64,000 nt of DNA from Chloroflexota bacterium (GCA_022825895.1 JAJDVX010000012.1:1-64000), one strand, 5' to 3'; shown: positions 28,291 to 37,355, numbered from the stretch's first letter. Made by a program: numbers and translations. Notes: generated by a model not told the origin, from the sequence alone.

Positions 28291-29595
28291 CTACCAGGCG
28301 AGCTGGTCGACGAAGTAGGCGCGCAGGTTGTCGGCGGCGACGCGGTCCTGCCGCATGGAGTCGCGTTCGCGGACGGTGACAGTCTGGTCGTCGAGGGAGT
28401 CGAAGTCGACGGTCACAGCGAAGGGAGTGCCGGCCTCGTCCTGGCGGGCATAGCGGCGGCCGATGGAGCCGCTGGCGTCGTAGAACACCGGCCAGGCGGC
28501 GCGCAAGTCGTCAGCAATGCGCGTGGCGAGTTCCACGAGCGGCGGCCGGTTGCGGGCGAGGGGGAAGACGGCGACCTTGAACGGAGCGAGCCGCGGGTCC
28601 AGGTTCAGGAAAGTGCGCGGCTTGCCGGCGACTTCCTGCACGGTGTAGGCGTCGGCCAGGAAGGCCAGGGCGGCGCGGTCCACGCCGGCGGCGGGCTCGA
28701 TGACGTAGGGCGTGACATGCCGCTTGGCCGCGTCGTCGAAGTACGACAGGTCGGTGCCGCTGGCCTCGGCGTGGCGTTGCAGGTCGAAGTCGGTGCGGTT
28801 GGCGATGCCTTCCAGTTCGCCCCAGCCAAACGGGAACTGGTACTCGATGTCGGTGGTGGCCTTGGCGTAGTGGGCCAGTTCCTCGGGGCTGTGGGGGCGC
28901 AGGCGCAGGCGTCGCGGTTCCAGCCCAAGGTCTTTCCACCAGCCGAAGCGGGCATCGACCCAGTCCTCGTGGGACTCGTCGTCGTGGCCAGGCTCGACGA
29001 AGTACTGCAACTCCATCTGCTCGAACTCGCGGCTGCGGAAGATGAAGTTGCCGGTGGTGATCTCGTTGCGGAAAGCCTTGCCGATCTGGGCGATGCCGAA
29101 GGGCATCTGCACGCGGGCGGTGTCGCGCACGTTCTTGAAGTTCACGTAGGTGGACTGGGCGGTTTCGGGGCGCAGGTAGGCGACGGAGGCGTCGTCTTCC
29201 ACCGGGCCAACGAACGTGCGGAACATGGTGTTGAACATGCGGGGGTCGGTGAGTTCGCCGCCGTCGTGGGGGCACTTTCCGTCGGCCACGTCGTCCTCGC
29301 GGAAACGGCGGCGGCACGTCGGGCATTCCACCAGCGGGTCGGCGAAGTGCTCGATGTGCCCGGAGACCTCCCAGATGCGCGGGTGCATGAGAATGGAGGC
29401 GTTGAGACCGACAACTTCCGGGCGCACGTGCACCACGCGGCGCCACCAGGCGTCCTTGATGTTGCGGATCAGCTCGGCGCCGAGCGGGCCGTAGTCCCAG
29501 GTGCTGGCGAAGCCGCCGTAGATCTCGGAGCTGGGAAAAACGAAGCCGCGGCGTTTGGCCAGGGAGGTCAGGGTGTCAAGGTCAGGTGCAGGCAT
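28291..29595 (-). CDS. glyQS: Glycyl-tRNA synthetase, alpha2 (single-chain) type
   Basis: Class II synthetase that charges tRNA-Gly, 434 residues. The N-terminus RRGFVFPSSEIYGGFAST and WDYGPLGAEL are the usual GlyRS opening. Motif 2 is in IGKAFRNEI...FRSREFEQME and motif 3 in the IEPAAGVDRAALAFL region. A zinc-binding insert shows CPTCRRRF...CPHDGG. The C-terminal anticodon-binding domain follows (FKVAVFPLARNRP). It is the single-chain form seen in Gram-positives, Archaea and Chloroflexota, not the alpha/beta form. Only 64 bases separate it from recO, so there is no room for a T-box. Confidence 0.96.
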   Translation of the reverse strand: MPAPDLDTLTSLAKRRGFVFPSSEIYGGFASTWDYGPLGAELIRNIKDAWWRRVVHVRPEVVGLNASILMHPRIWEVSGHIEHFADPLVECPTCRRRFREDDVADGKCPHDGGELTDPRMFNTMFRTFVGPVEDDASVAYLRPETAQSTYVNFKNVRDTARVQMPFGIAQIGKAFRNEITTGNFIFRSREFEQMELQYFVEPGHDDESHEDWVDARFGWWKDLGLEPRRLRLRPHSPEELAHYAKATTDIEYQFPFGWGELEGIANRTDFDLQRHAEASGTDLSYFDDAAKRHVTPYVIEPAAGVDRAALAFLADAYTVQEVAGKPRTFLNLDPRLAPFKVAVFPLARNRPPLVELATRIADDLRAAWPVFYDASGSIGRRYARQDEAGTPFAVTVDFDSLDDQTVTVRERDSMRQDRVAADNLRAYFVDQLAW

Positions 29596-29659
29596 GGGTT
29601 TCCTCGTGGGTGTCCAGGGTCATGGGGATGGCGCGCGCTGTGACGCCACTTCGTTGGTG

Positions 29660-30460
29660 TTACGCCCCGGGCGCTGGCCGGGGCGCGGAACCCGCGCCCG
29701 CCCGTTCCAGGATGTGGGCGGATGAAATGTCGCGTTCGACGACGGCCGTCGCGTAGGCGCGGAGCGTGGTGCGGAGTTCGGCGCGGGTGCGCGGGTCGGC
29801 GCGCAGGCGAGCGGCTCCGTCGAGGCCGTCGTGGGCGATGAAGCGCAGGGTCTTGAGCGTGTCGATACCCAGGGAGTGGCTGGCGTTATCGCGCGAGCAG
29901 TCCGAGCAAACAACCCCGCCAGTGCGTGGAGCGAACGCGTGGGCCCCCGGCTGGATAGCTGCACCGCACACCGTGCAGCGCCACAGTTCAGGTGCGTAGC
30001 CGTGGAGATCCAGCAGATTGAGAGCCAGGGCGGACAGGAGCGGTTCGGGATCGGCAGCCCGCTGGTTGAGCGCGCCGAGAAACGAGACCAGGGCGGCGTA
30101 GGCATCGGGCGCGGCCTCACCGTCTTCGCTGAGGCCGTCCAATAGCTCGACGGCCCAGCCGGCGGCGGCAAAGGCAGTCAGGTCGTCGCGGAAGCGGGGG
30201 TACGTCTCGTGGCTCTGCGCCTGCGTGAGAACGTCGAGGTTCGCACCGACCACGCCCACGAGGCGAACGCGGCTGAAGAGCTCGATGTGGGGGGCGAGCT
30301 GACTGGTAGGTCGCCGACAGCCACGGGCCACCAGGCGGCGGCGCCCAAACTCACGCGTGAAGAGCGTGACGATTCGGTCCGCGTCGCCCAGGTCGCGGCG
30401 ACTGAGCACGACGCCTTCGGCTTTGTAGGTGCTGGATCGCTGAAGAACGGCCACGGGCAA
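29660..30460 (-). CDS. recO: DNA repair protein RecO
   Basis: Recombination mediator that helps RecA load on SSB-coated DNA, 266 residues. The N-terminal OB fold is seen as YKAEGVVLSRRDLGDADRIVTLFTREFGR, and the middle contains the zinc-ribbon pair CTVCG and CSDC. The C-terminal 25 residues are Ala/Pro-rich. The start lies 2 bases after the stop of the first CorC-like gene, so it is in that transcript. Confidence 0.93.
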   Translation of the reverse strand: MPVAVLQRSSTYKAEGVVLSRRDLGDADRIVTLFTREFGRRRLVARGCRRPTSQLAPHIELFSRVRLVGVVGANLDVLTQAQSHETYPRFRDDLTAFAAAGWAVELLDGLSEDGEAAPDAYAALVSFLGALNQRAADPEPLLSALALNLLDLHGYAPELWRCTVCGAAIQPGAHAFAPRTGGVVCSDCSRDNASHSLGIDTLKTLRFIAHDGLDGAARLRADPRTRAELRTTLRAYATAVVERDISSAHILERAGAGSAPRPAPGA

Positions 30461-30462
30461 GC

Positions 30463-31800
30463 CTAGCGTGAGTCTCGGGCGTCGGCGGACGACGGATCGG
30501 CCTGGCGGCGAATCACGTCAACGGCCTCGACCCGCGGGCCGCGCATGCGACGCACGCGCAGCAGCCAACCGTCGTGTTCGACCGCATCGCCGGGCTTGGG
30601 GACGGCGTCGAGGCGCTGCATCACGAATCCGGCAACCGTGACAAAGTTGCCCGCCGGCAATTGGCACCCGGTGGACTCCACCAGCCGGTCGGCCCGCAGC
30701 GTGCCGGCGACGACGAAGCGGTCCGGCCCGAAGTGCTGAACGTCTCGGGGCGGGGCGTCGTGTTCGTCGCGAATCTCGCCCACGACTTCTTCGACCAGGT
30801 CTTCCAAGGTGACAATTCCGGTGGGCGAACCGTGCTCGTCCACTACCAGGGCCAGGTGCGCGCGGTCGCGGCGCATGGCCACGAGCAACTCGCCAACCAG
30901 CGCGGTGTCCGGCGAGACGTGCAGGGATCGAATCGCGTCGTCCGGCAGCGGCTGGTCAATGGCGTCTGGATCGATTGTCAGGAGATCCTTCACGTGAACG
31001 AAGCCGACGATGGCGTCCGGCGAATTGCGATAGAGCGGGAATCGCGAGTAGCCCGTGGCCACGGCCTGGCGCTCGATCTCGCGTACCGATGAACCGGCGG
31101 GCACGATGTGTACCGCCGAGCGCGGCGCCATTACGTCCCCGACTCGACGGGTCGCGAAGCGAAGCGCCCGGTTGGCGAGTTGCTGCTGCGGCGCGCTGAT
31201 TGCACCAAGTCGACGAAGTTCGCCCAGCATCGAACCGATCTGCGCCGGTGTGTACGCGGTGGTCAACTCGTCGCGCGGCGCCACGCCAAAGACCCTGATG
31301 GTCAGGTTGGCCAATTCGTTCAGCATCCACAGCACGCCGCGCACGGCGTTGGCATACCCCCGATACGGCAGGGCAACCCAGAGCAACGTTCGCACCGGCT
31401 CGGCGATAGCGATGTTCTTGGGGGCCATTTCACCCAGAACCATGTGCAGAACAACCACGATGAACAGCGCGATAACGCTGGCGATCGCGTGAACCGCCGC
31501 TCCGTGAAGGCCGAGGCGTTCAGCGAAGGTGGCTTCCAACACGTCGGCGATTGCGGGCTCGGCCACGAAACCCAAGCCCAGGGAGGCCATGGTGATCCCA
31601 AGTTGCGCGCCAGTGAGCATGAACGAGAGTTCGCGCATTGAGGCCACGGCCAGTTGCGCGGCCCGCCCGCCTTCGGCCGCGCGTCGCTCAACTTCACCAC
31701 GGCGACTGGCCGCAGCGGCGGTAATGGCGACTTCGGCGCCGACAAAGAAGCCGTTTACCAGGAGCAGCGCAAACGCGACGAGGAGCAAGGCGAGCGTCAT
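30463..31800 (-). CDS. CorC/HlyC-type membrane protein, paralogue 1 (CNNM-CBS-CorC_HlyC)
   Basis: Hemolysin-C/CorC family protein of 445 residues, of the kind linked to magnesium or cobalt transport. An N-terminal CNNM membrane domain (about 1-190) has the conserved GEMAPKNIAI near the end of its third segment. Two CBS modules follow (about 205-330, ending ALVVDEHGSPTGIVTLEDLVEEVVGEI), and a C-terminal CorC_HlyC domain (about 345-430) completes the standard layout. The start overlaps the stop of paralogue 2 (ATGA). Which ion it handles is not settled for these proteins. Confidence 0.92.
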   Translation of the reverse strand: MTLALLLVAFALLLVNGFFVGAEVAITAAAASRRGEVERRAAEGGRAAQLAVASMRELSFMLTGAQLGITMASLGLGFVAEPAIADVLEATFAERLGLHGAAVHAIASVIALFIVVVLHMVLGEMAPKNIAIAEPVRTLLWVALPYRGYANAVRGVLWMLNELANLTIRVFGVAPRDELTTAYTPAQIGSMLGELRRLGAISAPQQQLANRALRFATRRVGDVMAPRSAVHIVPAGSSVREIERQAVATGYSRFPLYRNSPDAIVGFVHVKDLLTIDPDAIDQPLPDDAIRSLHVSPDTALVGELLVAMRRDRAHLALVVDEHGSPTGIVTLEDLVEEVVGEIRDEHDAPPRDVQHFGPDRFVVAGTLRADRLVESTGCQLPAGNFVTVAGFVMQRLDAVPKPGDAVEHDGWLLRVRRMRGPRVEAVDVIRRQADPSSADARDSR

Positions 31801-33104
31801 TTGGCGCTACTCGGTGGATCGTTCGGACCTTCCATGCGTACGCGTTCGATGCGTCGTCCCCGCACGGCGGTCACGCGAAACGTCCATCCCGCCAGCGACA
31901 CGACGTCCCCCTCGCGGGGGACACGCTGCAGAACGGCCATCAACAGTCCGGCCAGCGTCTCGAACCGGCCGTCCGGCATTGTGTAGCCGACGGACGCGCG
32001 GAGTTCGTCGCGACGAATCTGCGCCGCCACGGTGAAGGCGCCGTCATCCAGCGCTGTGACCAGCACAGCTTCGGGCTTGTCGTGCTCGTCCTCGATGTCA
32101 CCCAGCAACTCCTCCACAATGTCTTCCAGGGTGACCATGCCGGCGGGCTGTCCAAACTCGTCGTCGACAATGGCCATGGCGTGATGATCGGCCTGCATTT
32201 CGAGCAGCAGCGATCGCAGGTCGCGCGTGGCCGGGACAATCAGAGCCTCCTGGGACTTGGTCGCGACCGGCGTTTCGGCTCGAGCCGTCGCAGGCAACGC
32301 CAGAACATCCTTGACGTGGGCGATTCCCATGTAGCCCCTCCCGTCGGGAGCCCGTATCGGGAAACGCGAATAGCCCGTCTGGATCGACCTGCGGGCTAGG
32401 TCGGCCAGGGTGGCGGTGGCGTCGATGGCCGCGACCTGGGAGCGCGGCACCATCACGTCGCCCGCCGTCGTTCGACCGAGCCCAAGGGCGCGGTCGAGCA
32501 CCTCATATTCGACACCCTCGATCGTGTTCTCGCGAGCGGCCCAGCGCAGCGCCTCGCGCATTTCCTCGAGGGATTGGAATCCTTCAAGCTCTTCACGCGG
32601 CGCCAGGCCGACCAGGCGCATGGATGCGTTGGCCATGGCGTTGAGCAGGCGAATCACTGGCGAGAAGACCGTGTTGACGAACATGGCGGGCGGAACGAAG
32701 AGGCGGGCCGTGGCCATCGGGCGCGAAATGGCCAGGTTCTTGGGCGCCAGTTCGCCCAGCACCATCTGAATCACCGTCGCCAGCGTGAGCGCCAACGCGG
32801 CGGTCAACGCGACGAGCGCGCCGTCCTCAATTCCTGGGATCCAGGCAAGCGCCGGCCGCAGCAACGGGCCGATGGCGCTATCCACCACGAAGCCCAGGAC
32901 CAGCGAACTCACGGTGATACCCAACTGCGCGCCCGAGAGCTGAAAGGACAGCGTTTCCAGGCCCCGCCTGACCGCGCGGTCCCGCCGTGCGCCGCGGGCG
33001 GCGGCGGACTCGACTTCATAACGATCCACAGCCACAAGCGCAAACTGCGCGCCCGCGAACAGGCCGTTAATGGCGATCAGGCCAAAAAAGACCAGGACGC
33101 CCAC
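31797..33104 (-). CDS. CorC/HlyC-type membrane protein, paralogue 2
   Basis: Same layout as its neighbour, 435 residues: CNNM membrane domain with GELAPKNLAISRPM, paired CBS modules (SRFPIRAPDGRG, then MAIVDDEFGQPAGMVTLEDIVEELLGDI) and a CorC_HlyC domain. The first segment is GVLVFFGLIAINGLFAGAQF, typical of a membrane start. It is coupled to paralogue 1 by overlap and lies 71 bases downstream of paralogue 3. Confidence 0.92.
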   Translation of the reverse strand: MGVLVFFGLIAINGLFAGAQFALVAVDRYEVESAAARGARRDRAVRRGLETLSFQLSGAQLGITVSSLVLGFVVDSAIGPLLRPALAWIPGIEDGALVALTAALALTLATVIQMVLGELAPKNLAISRPMATARLFVPPAMFVNTVFSPVIRLLNAMANASMRLVGLAPREELEGFQSLEEMREALRWAARENTIEGVEYEVLDRALGLGRTTAGDVMVPRSQVAAIDATATLADLARRSIQTGYSRFPIRAPDGRGYMGIAHVKDVLALPATARAETPVATKSQEALIVPATRDLRSLLLEMQADHHAMAIVDDEFGQPAGMVTLEDIVEELLGDIEDEHDKPEAVLVTALDDGAFTVAAQIRRDELRASVGYTMPDGRFETLAGLLMAVLQRVPREGDVVSLAGWTFRVTAVRGRRIERVRMEGPNDPPSSAK

Positions 33105-33175
33105 GAGGATGTCGATAGCTCGTCTCCGGGACCTAGCTCGCGGCGGTCAGTCCGCCGGGAGCGGCGGCGGGACAC

Positions 33176-34447
33176 TCAGGCGGCATTGCCGTCTTCGTCG
33201 ACGCGGGTGATCTCCAGGCGCGTTATGCGAGTCTCTTTCACGGCGTGGACGCGCAACACCGCGCCGTTCACGTTGACCGATTCGCCGACCGCAGGCACCC
33301 GACCAAAGGCGCTGAATGCCAATCCACCTATGGTGTCAACGCCGTCGGCGGCGAGCCTGAGACCGAGTTCATCGTTCAGATCCGTGATCGGCAGGCTCGC
33401 GTCCACGATCAGGCGTCCGGGCCCAAGCGACACGATTGGGTCTTCGGGGACGTCGTACTCGTCCTCGATTTCGCCCACGATCTCCTCCAGCAGATCCTCA
33501 ATGGTGACCAGTCCGGCCGTATCGCCGTACTCGTTCACCACAATGGCCATGTGGAGATTGTCCGCCTGCATCTCGCGCAGCAGCCGGTCGACGAATTTGG
33601 AATCCGGCACGAAGAGCGGCTGGCGCGCGAGCGACCGCAGGTCGGAGGTCTGATTCGGCTCCAGCAGTTCAGCCAGACCGTCGCGCACGTGGATGATCCC
33701 GATCACGTTGTCGAGATCGCCCTCGAATACCGGCAGCCGGGAAAGCCCGCGCGCGTGCGCGGTGCGAAGCGCGACGCGCAGCGGCGTATCGGAGCTGACG
33801 GCCACGATGTCCGGACGGGGCGTCATGACTTGCCGCACGACGCGGTCGCCCAACTCAATCACGTTGGTGATCATCTCGATGTCGGTGGCATCGATGGCGC
33901 CTTCGCGGGCGCCTTCAACGGCCTCGATTACGGCGGCGTCCCGAGGGTCAGGTCCGCGCCAGGCTTCCTGTTCCCGTGGCGACAGCAAGCGCTCAAACGG
34001 CAGGCTGGCCGGCAAAAACAGGACGTACTGGCCGTAGATGAGCCAGTGGAAGCGCCGGGCAATTCGCAAGGGGTGGCGCTGCGCGAGGATGCGAGGGGTC
34101 ACGCGTGCGCCGCCGGCATGCAGCACGCTCAAGACGGCCAGCGCCAGGACGACGCCGGCGGCGCGTGCCCCCATCAACTCGCCCAGTCGCTCTCCCACCG
34201 TGGTGGCGGCAAGCGCGGCCGACGCGAAGATCAGAACGGCTGCGCCGATACGCGCGCTGGCCCAAAACCGGAACCGATTGTCCAGCAACACCCGGAGACG
34301 ACGCGCGGCGCGGGGTTCGGTGCTGTCCAGCCTATCGAGCGCTGTCTGCGACAGTTCCAGCGCCGCGTTTTCGGCCAATACCAGCAGCGTGCTGATCACA
34401 GTCAGCACGAGAATGAGGGCAAGCCCTACCCAACTAACCGGATCCAA
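33176..34447 (-). CDS. CorC/HlyC-type membrane protein, paralogue 3 (divergent membrane domain)
   Basis: Third copy, 423 residues. The CBS modules (SRLPVFEGDLDNVIGIIHVRD, then MAIVVNEYGDTAGLVTIEDLLEEIVGEIEDEYD) and the CorC_HlyC domain are normal. The membrane domain is not: at the place of the conserved GE-x-APK motif there is GGARVTPRIL, and the loops around it differ. It therefore may not transport the same ion or may act as a regulator or partner for the other two. Gap to paralogue 2 is 71 bases. Confidence 0.9.
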   Translation of the reverse strand: MDPVSWVGLALILVLTVISTLLVLAENAALELSQTALDRLDSTEPRAARRLRVLLDNRFRFWASARIGAAVLIFASAALAATTVGERLGELMGARAAGVVLALAVLSVLHAGGARVTPRILAQRHPLRIARRFHWLIYGQYVLFLPASLPFERLLSPREQEAWRGPDPRDAAVIEAVEGAREGAIDATDIEMITNVIELGDRVVRQVMTPRPDIVAVSSDTPLRVALRTAHARGLSRLPVFEGDLDNVIGIIHVRDGLAELLEPNQTSDLRSLARQPLFVPDSKFVDRLLREMQADNLHMAIVVNEYGDTAGLVTIEDLLEEIVGEIEDEYDVPEDPIVSLGPGRLIVDASLPITDLNDELGLRLAADGVDTIGGLAFSAFGRVPAVGESVNVNGAVLRVHAVKETRITRLEITRVDEDGNAA

Positions 34448-34533
34448 GAAGGATCCACTCCCCTGCCGCGCGGCACAGACGGGTGCTCACGCCCAGATGC
34501 CGGTCCCCGCTGGCACGCGGGTCCGCATCGCGG

Positions 34534-35457
34534 TCACTTGAACATCGCGGTGATGGACTCATCATTGTGGACCCGGCGGACCGCTTCCGCGAACAGGGTG
34601 GCGGTGCCGACCTGGGTGATTGTGCATGCCTTCGAGTCGGAGTTCACGGGCACGCTGTCGGTGACGAAGGCCTTCGAGAGCCCCGAGCGCTTCAGAATAT
34701 CCAGAGCCTGACCGGAGAAGATGCCATGCGTCGCGCACGCATAGACCGCCTTCGCGCCGCGTTCCAGCAAGGCGCGGGCGCCCTCCGCAAGGGTGCCGCC
34801 GGTCGAGATCAGGTCGTCGACCATAACCGCCGTGCGCCCGCTCACTTCGCCGACCACGGACAGGGTCTGGATTTCATCGGGCGCCATCCGGTCCTTGAAA
34901 ATGACGGCAAGCGACGAGTTTTCCAGGCGCTGACTGAAGTCGTAGGCGCGTGCCACCCCGCCGGCATCGGGCGACACCACCACCAGATCGTCGGACGCAA
35001 CGCGCCCGAGTGACTCCGCGAGCAGCGGCGAGGCTTGCAGGTGATCGACCGGGATATCGAAAAACCCCTGCACGGCGGGCGCGTGCAGATCCAGGGTAAT
35101 CACGCGGCTGGCGCCCGCGGCTTCAAGAAGATTAGCCACGAGTTTGGCGGTAATGGGCTCGCGGCCGGTGGACTTCTTTTCCTGGCGGGCATACCCGAAG
35201 TAGGGAATCACCGCCGTGATTCGCCCCGCCGACGCTCGTCGCAGGGCGTCGATCATGATCAGCAGTTGCATCAGGTTCTCGTCCACCGGCGCGGAGGTGG
35301 ACTGAATGACGAAGACATCGGTCCCGCGCACATTCTCGTTGATCTGTATGCGGGCTTCGCCGTCGGGGAATCGCTCGAGCCTGACGGATCCCAACGGCTG
35401 ATCGAGACGCGCGGCGATGCGCTCGGCCAGAGCCTGGTTGCTCGAGCCGGCAAACAC
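34534..35457 (-). CDS. prs: Ribose-phosphate pyrophosphokinase
   Basis: Makes PRPP from ribose 5-phosphate and ATP for nucleotide and amino-acid synthesis; 307 residues, normal length. FAGSSNQALAERIAARL opens the chain, FPDGEARIQI and the flexible-loop region ARQEKKSTGREPITAKL follow, and DLHAPAVQGFF and VVVSPDAGGVARA with VMVDDLISTGGTL (the PRPP-binding loop) are all intact. The start is GTG 35457; no ATG is available close upstream. Confidence 0.95.
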   Translation of the reverse strand: MFAGSSNQALAERIAARLDQPLGSVRLERFPDGEARIQINENVRGTDVFVIQSTSAPVDENLMQLLIMIDALRRASAGRITAVIPYFGYARQEKKSTGREPITAKLVANLLEAAGASRVITLDLHAPAVQGFFDIPVDHLQASPLLAESLGRVASDDLVVVSPDAGGVARAYDFSQRLENSSLAVIFKDRMAPDEIQTLSVVGEVSGRTAVMVDDLISTGGTLAEGARALLERGAKAVYACATHGIFSGQALDILKRSGLSKAFVTDSVPVNSDSKACTITQVGTATLFAEAVRRVHNDESITAMFK

Positions 35458-35620
35458 CTTGAGTTCGCCGTCCAGTGTCGTCGCCTTGCGCGGCCTGCCG
35501 TGTAGGGGCGCCGTCCCCCAACACGCACACTTTCGGGCACATGATATCCGGCTGGACCCGAGCCGTTGCCGGACGCCGACGGCAATGTTGCGGATTCACT
35601 GTCGGTCGGAGCGCCGAGCG

Positions 35621-36379
35621 TCAGACGCGCCGGCGAAAGGCTGCGTCCGCCGCCGCCAGACGCTCCAGATCGTCGCAGCCGATGGTCTCGTCGAGGTCGG
35701 TGACCTGGTAGCCGGCCACGCGCTCGCCGTCCTCGATAGCCAGGTCCACGAGTTGCGTCAGGTAGCGCTCGCCGGAGGTCGGGCTGGGTTCCACCCGAGG
35801 GAGGGCGCGGCGAAGCCAGGCGGCGCGGAAGGCCGCCGGACCCGCGTTCACGGTGGTCAGCGCCAGATCGTCGGGTGAAGCGTCGGCGGATTCCACGATG
35901 CCCTGCACCAGGCCGGTCTCAGCCAGGCGGACCCGGCCAAAAGCGCCCGGATCCGGCACGTCGGCCCAGGTAATGGCCGCCACCGCGCCGGTCCTCTGGA
36001 GGGCGTCGATGACGCCGCGCACCGTCGCCGGGCGTACCAGGGGGGAATCGCCATAGAGCGCGACGATCGTCTCGACGCCGCAGGGAACAGCGCTGAGTCC
36101 GATCTCGACTGCATACGCGGTGCCACGGCCATCGGGAGGCTGATTCACCGAGACCGTACCGTCCGCCGCTGAACCAATATCCATGCCGGGTCGAATCACG
36201 ACGACCAGGGGCTCCAGGCCGGCGGCCAGCCCGGCATCCACCACGTGCGCTAGCATGGGCCGCCCGGCGACCTGGTGCATCACCTTGGGTACGTCGGACG
36301 CGAAGCGCGTGCCCTGGCCGGCCGCCATCACGATGCCGGCGGCAGCGTCTCCGGTGGACTCAGGGTCTCCGGCGTTCAT
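35621..36379 (-). CDS. GlmU-N-type nucleotidyltransferase without the hexapeptide domain
   Basis: NTP-transferase of 252 residues. AAGQGTRFASDVPKVMHQ and AGRPMLAHVV are the substrate and Mg loops of GlmU-type UDP-GlcNAc pyrophosphorylase, and YGDSPLV and TTVNAG follow. The left-handed beta-helix acetyltransferase half of bifunctional GlmU is absent, so the acetyl step must come from another protein or the enzyme has a different sugar. The ATG is three bases after the 3' end of tRNA-Gln; there is no Shine-Dalgarno in the tRNA. Prs is downstream, 163 bases away. Confidence 0.85.
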   Translation of the reverse strand: MNAGDPESTGDAAAGIVMAAGQGTRFASDVPKVMHQVAGRPMLAHVVDAGLAAGLEPLVVVIRPGMDIGSAADGTVSVNQPPDGRGTAYAVEIGLSAVPCGVETIVALYGDSPLVRPATVRGVIDALQRTGAVAAITWADVPDPGAFGRVRLAETGLVQGIVESADASPDDLALTTVNAGPAAFRAAWLRRALPRVEPSPTSGERYLTQLVDLAIEDGERVAGYQVTDLDETIGCDDLERLAAADAAFRRRV

Positions 36380-36382
36380 CGG

Positions 36383-36453
36383 CTGGGGAGGAAGGGTTCG
36401 AACCTTCGATCACGGATCCAAAATCCGTTGCCTTACCACTTGGCCACTCCCCA
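36383..36453 (-). tRNA. tRNA-Gln (UUG)
   Basis: The minus strand folds as a complete cloverleaf: acceptor TGGGGAG/CTCCCCA, D arm with AAGTGGTAAGG, anticodon stem ACGGA/TCCGT with loop TTTTGGA (anticodon TTG, reading CAA), and T arm GAAGG-TTCGAAC-CCTTC. The discriminator base is G. CCA is not fully encoded (CC then G). The start at U and the sequence resemble typical bacterial tRNA-Gln. It lies between ispE and the GlmU-N-like gene. Confidence 0.95.
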
Positions 36454-36460
36454 CAAGGAA

Positions 36461-36489
36461 AGCGTAGGCAGGCGCCGTGGGGCGGTCAA
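36461..36489 (-). promoter_or_regulatory. Promoter of tRNA-Gln
   Basis: On the minus strand TTGACC (36484-36489) and TACGCT (36461-36466) are separated by 17 bases. Transcription would begin near 36454, right at the tRNA 5' end. The -35 box overlaps the end of ispE. Confidence 0.5.
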
Positions 36490-36491
36490 AG

Positions 36492-37355
36492 CTAGCCGTC
36501 CGCCGCATCGGCGGGTACCGCGAAGCGTGTCACCTGCGTCCACCAGGCGTGCGACTGCAGTTGGATCTGGGCGCTTTGAGCGGCCGACCTGGATGGAAAC
36601 AGCCCAAAACACGTGGGTCCGCTGCCGGCCAGCAGCGCCGGCGCGGCTCCCGCGGCATCCAGGGCGCCCAGTACGTCCGCGACTTCCGGGACCAGGCGGA
36701 TCGCCGCGGGCTGTAAGTCATTGGTCGCCAGATGCGGTGACAGCTGCCCATCGCGAATAGCGTCGACCTGCTCCAGCGTCGCGTCACCACCCGACCACTC
36801 GGCCTGTTGCAACTCGCCGTAGGCGTCACGCGCGGAAATCATGGCCTCGGGCCGTGCCAACAGCACCCAGCGAGGCGGAACTGGCGGCAGGGCGTGCAAC
36901 TCGTCACCGCGGGCCAGGCCCAGGGCGGTCCCCGGATCCAGAAAGAACGATACGTCGGCGCCCAGCGATCGGGCCGTTTCGGCTACCGCGCCCGCCTTTG
37001 CATTCCAGAGGCGGCGGAGCCCGAGCAGCACCGCGGCTGCATCCGTGCTGCCGCCGGCCAGGCCGGCAGCGACGGGGATGCGCTTGTCGATTCGGATTCG
37101 AACGCCCTGGGTCGTGCCGATTCGCGCTTGCAGTTCATGCGCCGCCTGGAAGGCCAGGTCGGCGGCGGGGGCAAGTCCTTCGACCGCGCTTTCGCCTTGA
37201 ATGGTTGGCGCCGGCGACAGGTGCACCGTGTCCCCGAACTCGAGCGCCTGGAAAATGGTGACAATCTCGTGATAGCCGTCGTCACGCCGACCCCGAACTT
37301 CAAGCCCCAGGTTGATCTTGGCCGGGGCGGGGACGACCAATGTGGTCGCGGTCAC
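36492..37355 (-). CDS. ispE: 4-diphosphocytidyl-2-C-methyl-D-erythritol kinase
   Basis: GHMP-family kinase of the MEP isoprenoid pathway, 287 residues. PAPAKINLGLEVRGRRDDGYHE is the conserved substrate-binding opening, PVAAGLAGGSTDAAAVL the ATP-binding loop, and LLAGSGPTCFGLF the third GHMP motif. The GTG at 37355 overlaps the ybeY stop (GTGA) and matches the family N-terminus; the frame is open upstream but that part is inside ybeY. Confidence 0.94.
   Translation of the reverse strand: MTATTLVVPAPAKINLGLEVRGRRDDGYHEIVTIFQALEFGDTVHLSPAPTIQGESAVEGLAPAADLAFQAAHELQARIGTTQGVRIRIDKRIPVAAGLAGGSTDAAAVLLGLRRLWNAKAGAVAETARSLGADVSFFLDPGTALGLARGDELHALPPVPPRWVLLARPEAMISARDAYGELQQAEWSGGDATLEQVDAIRDGQLSPHLATNDLQPAAIRLVPEVADVLGALDAAGAAPALLAGSGPTCFGLFPSRSAAQSAQIQLQSHAWWTQVTRFAVPADAADG

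Noticed and set aside
29596..29659. T-box riboswitch before glyQS
   Set aside because: Only 64 bases separate glyQS from recO, too few for a T-box, and no conserved T-box core is seen.
33245..34711. 488-residue plus-strand open frame opposite the third CorC-like gene
   Set aside because: Low-complexity composition (Arg, Gln, His), no motif, and it covers a well-defined gene on the other strand.
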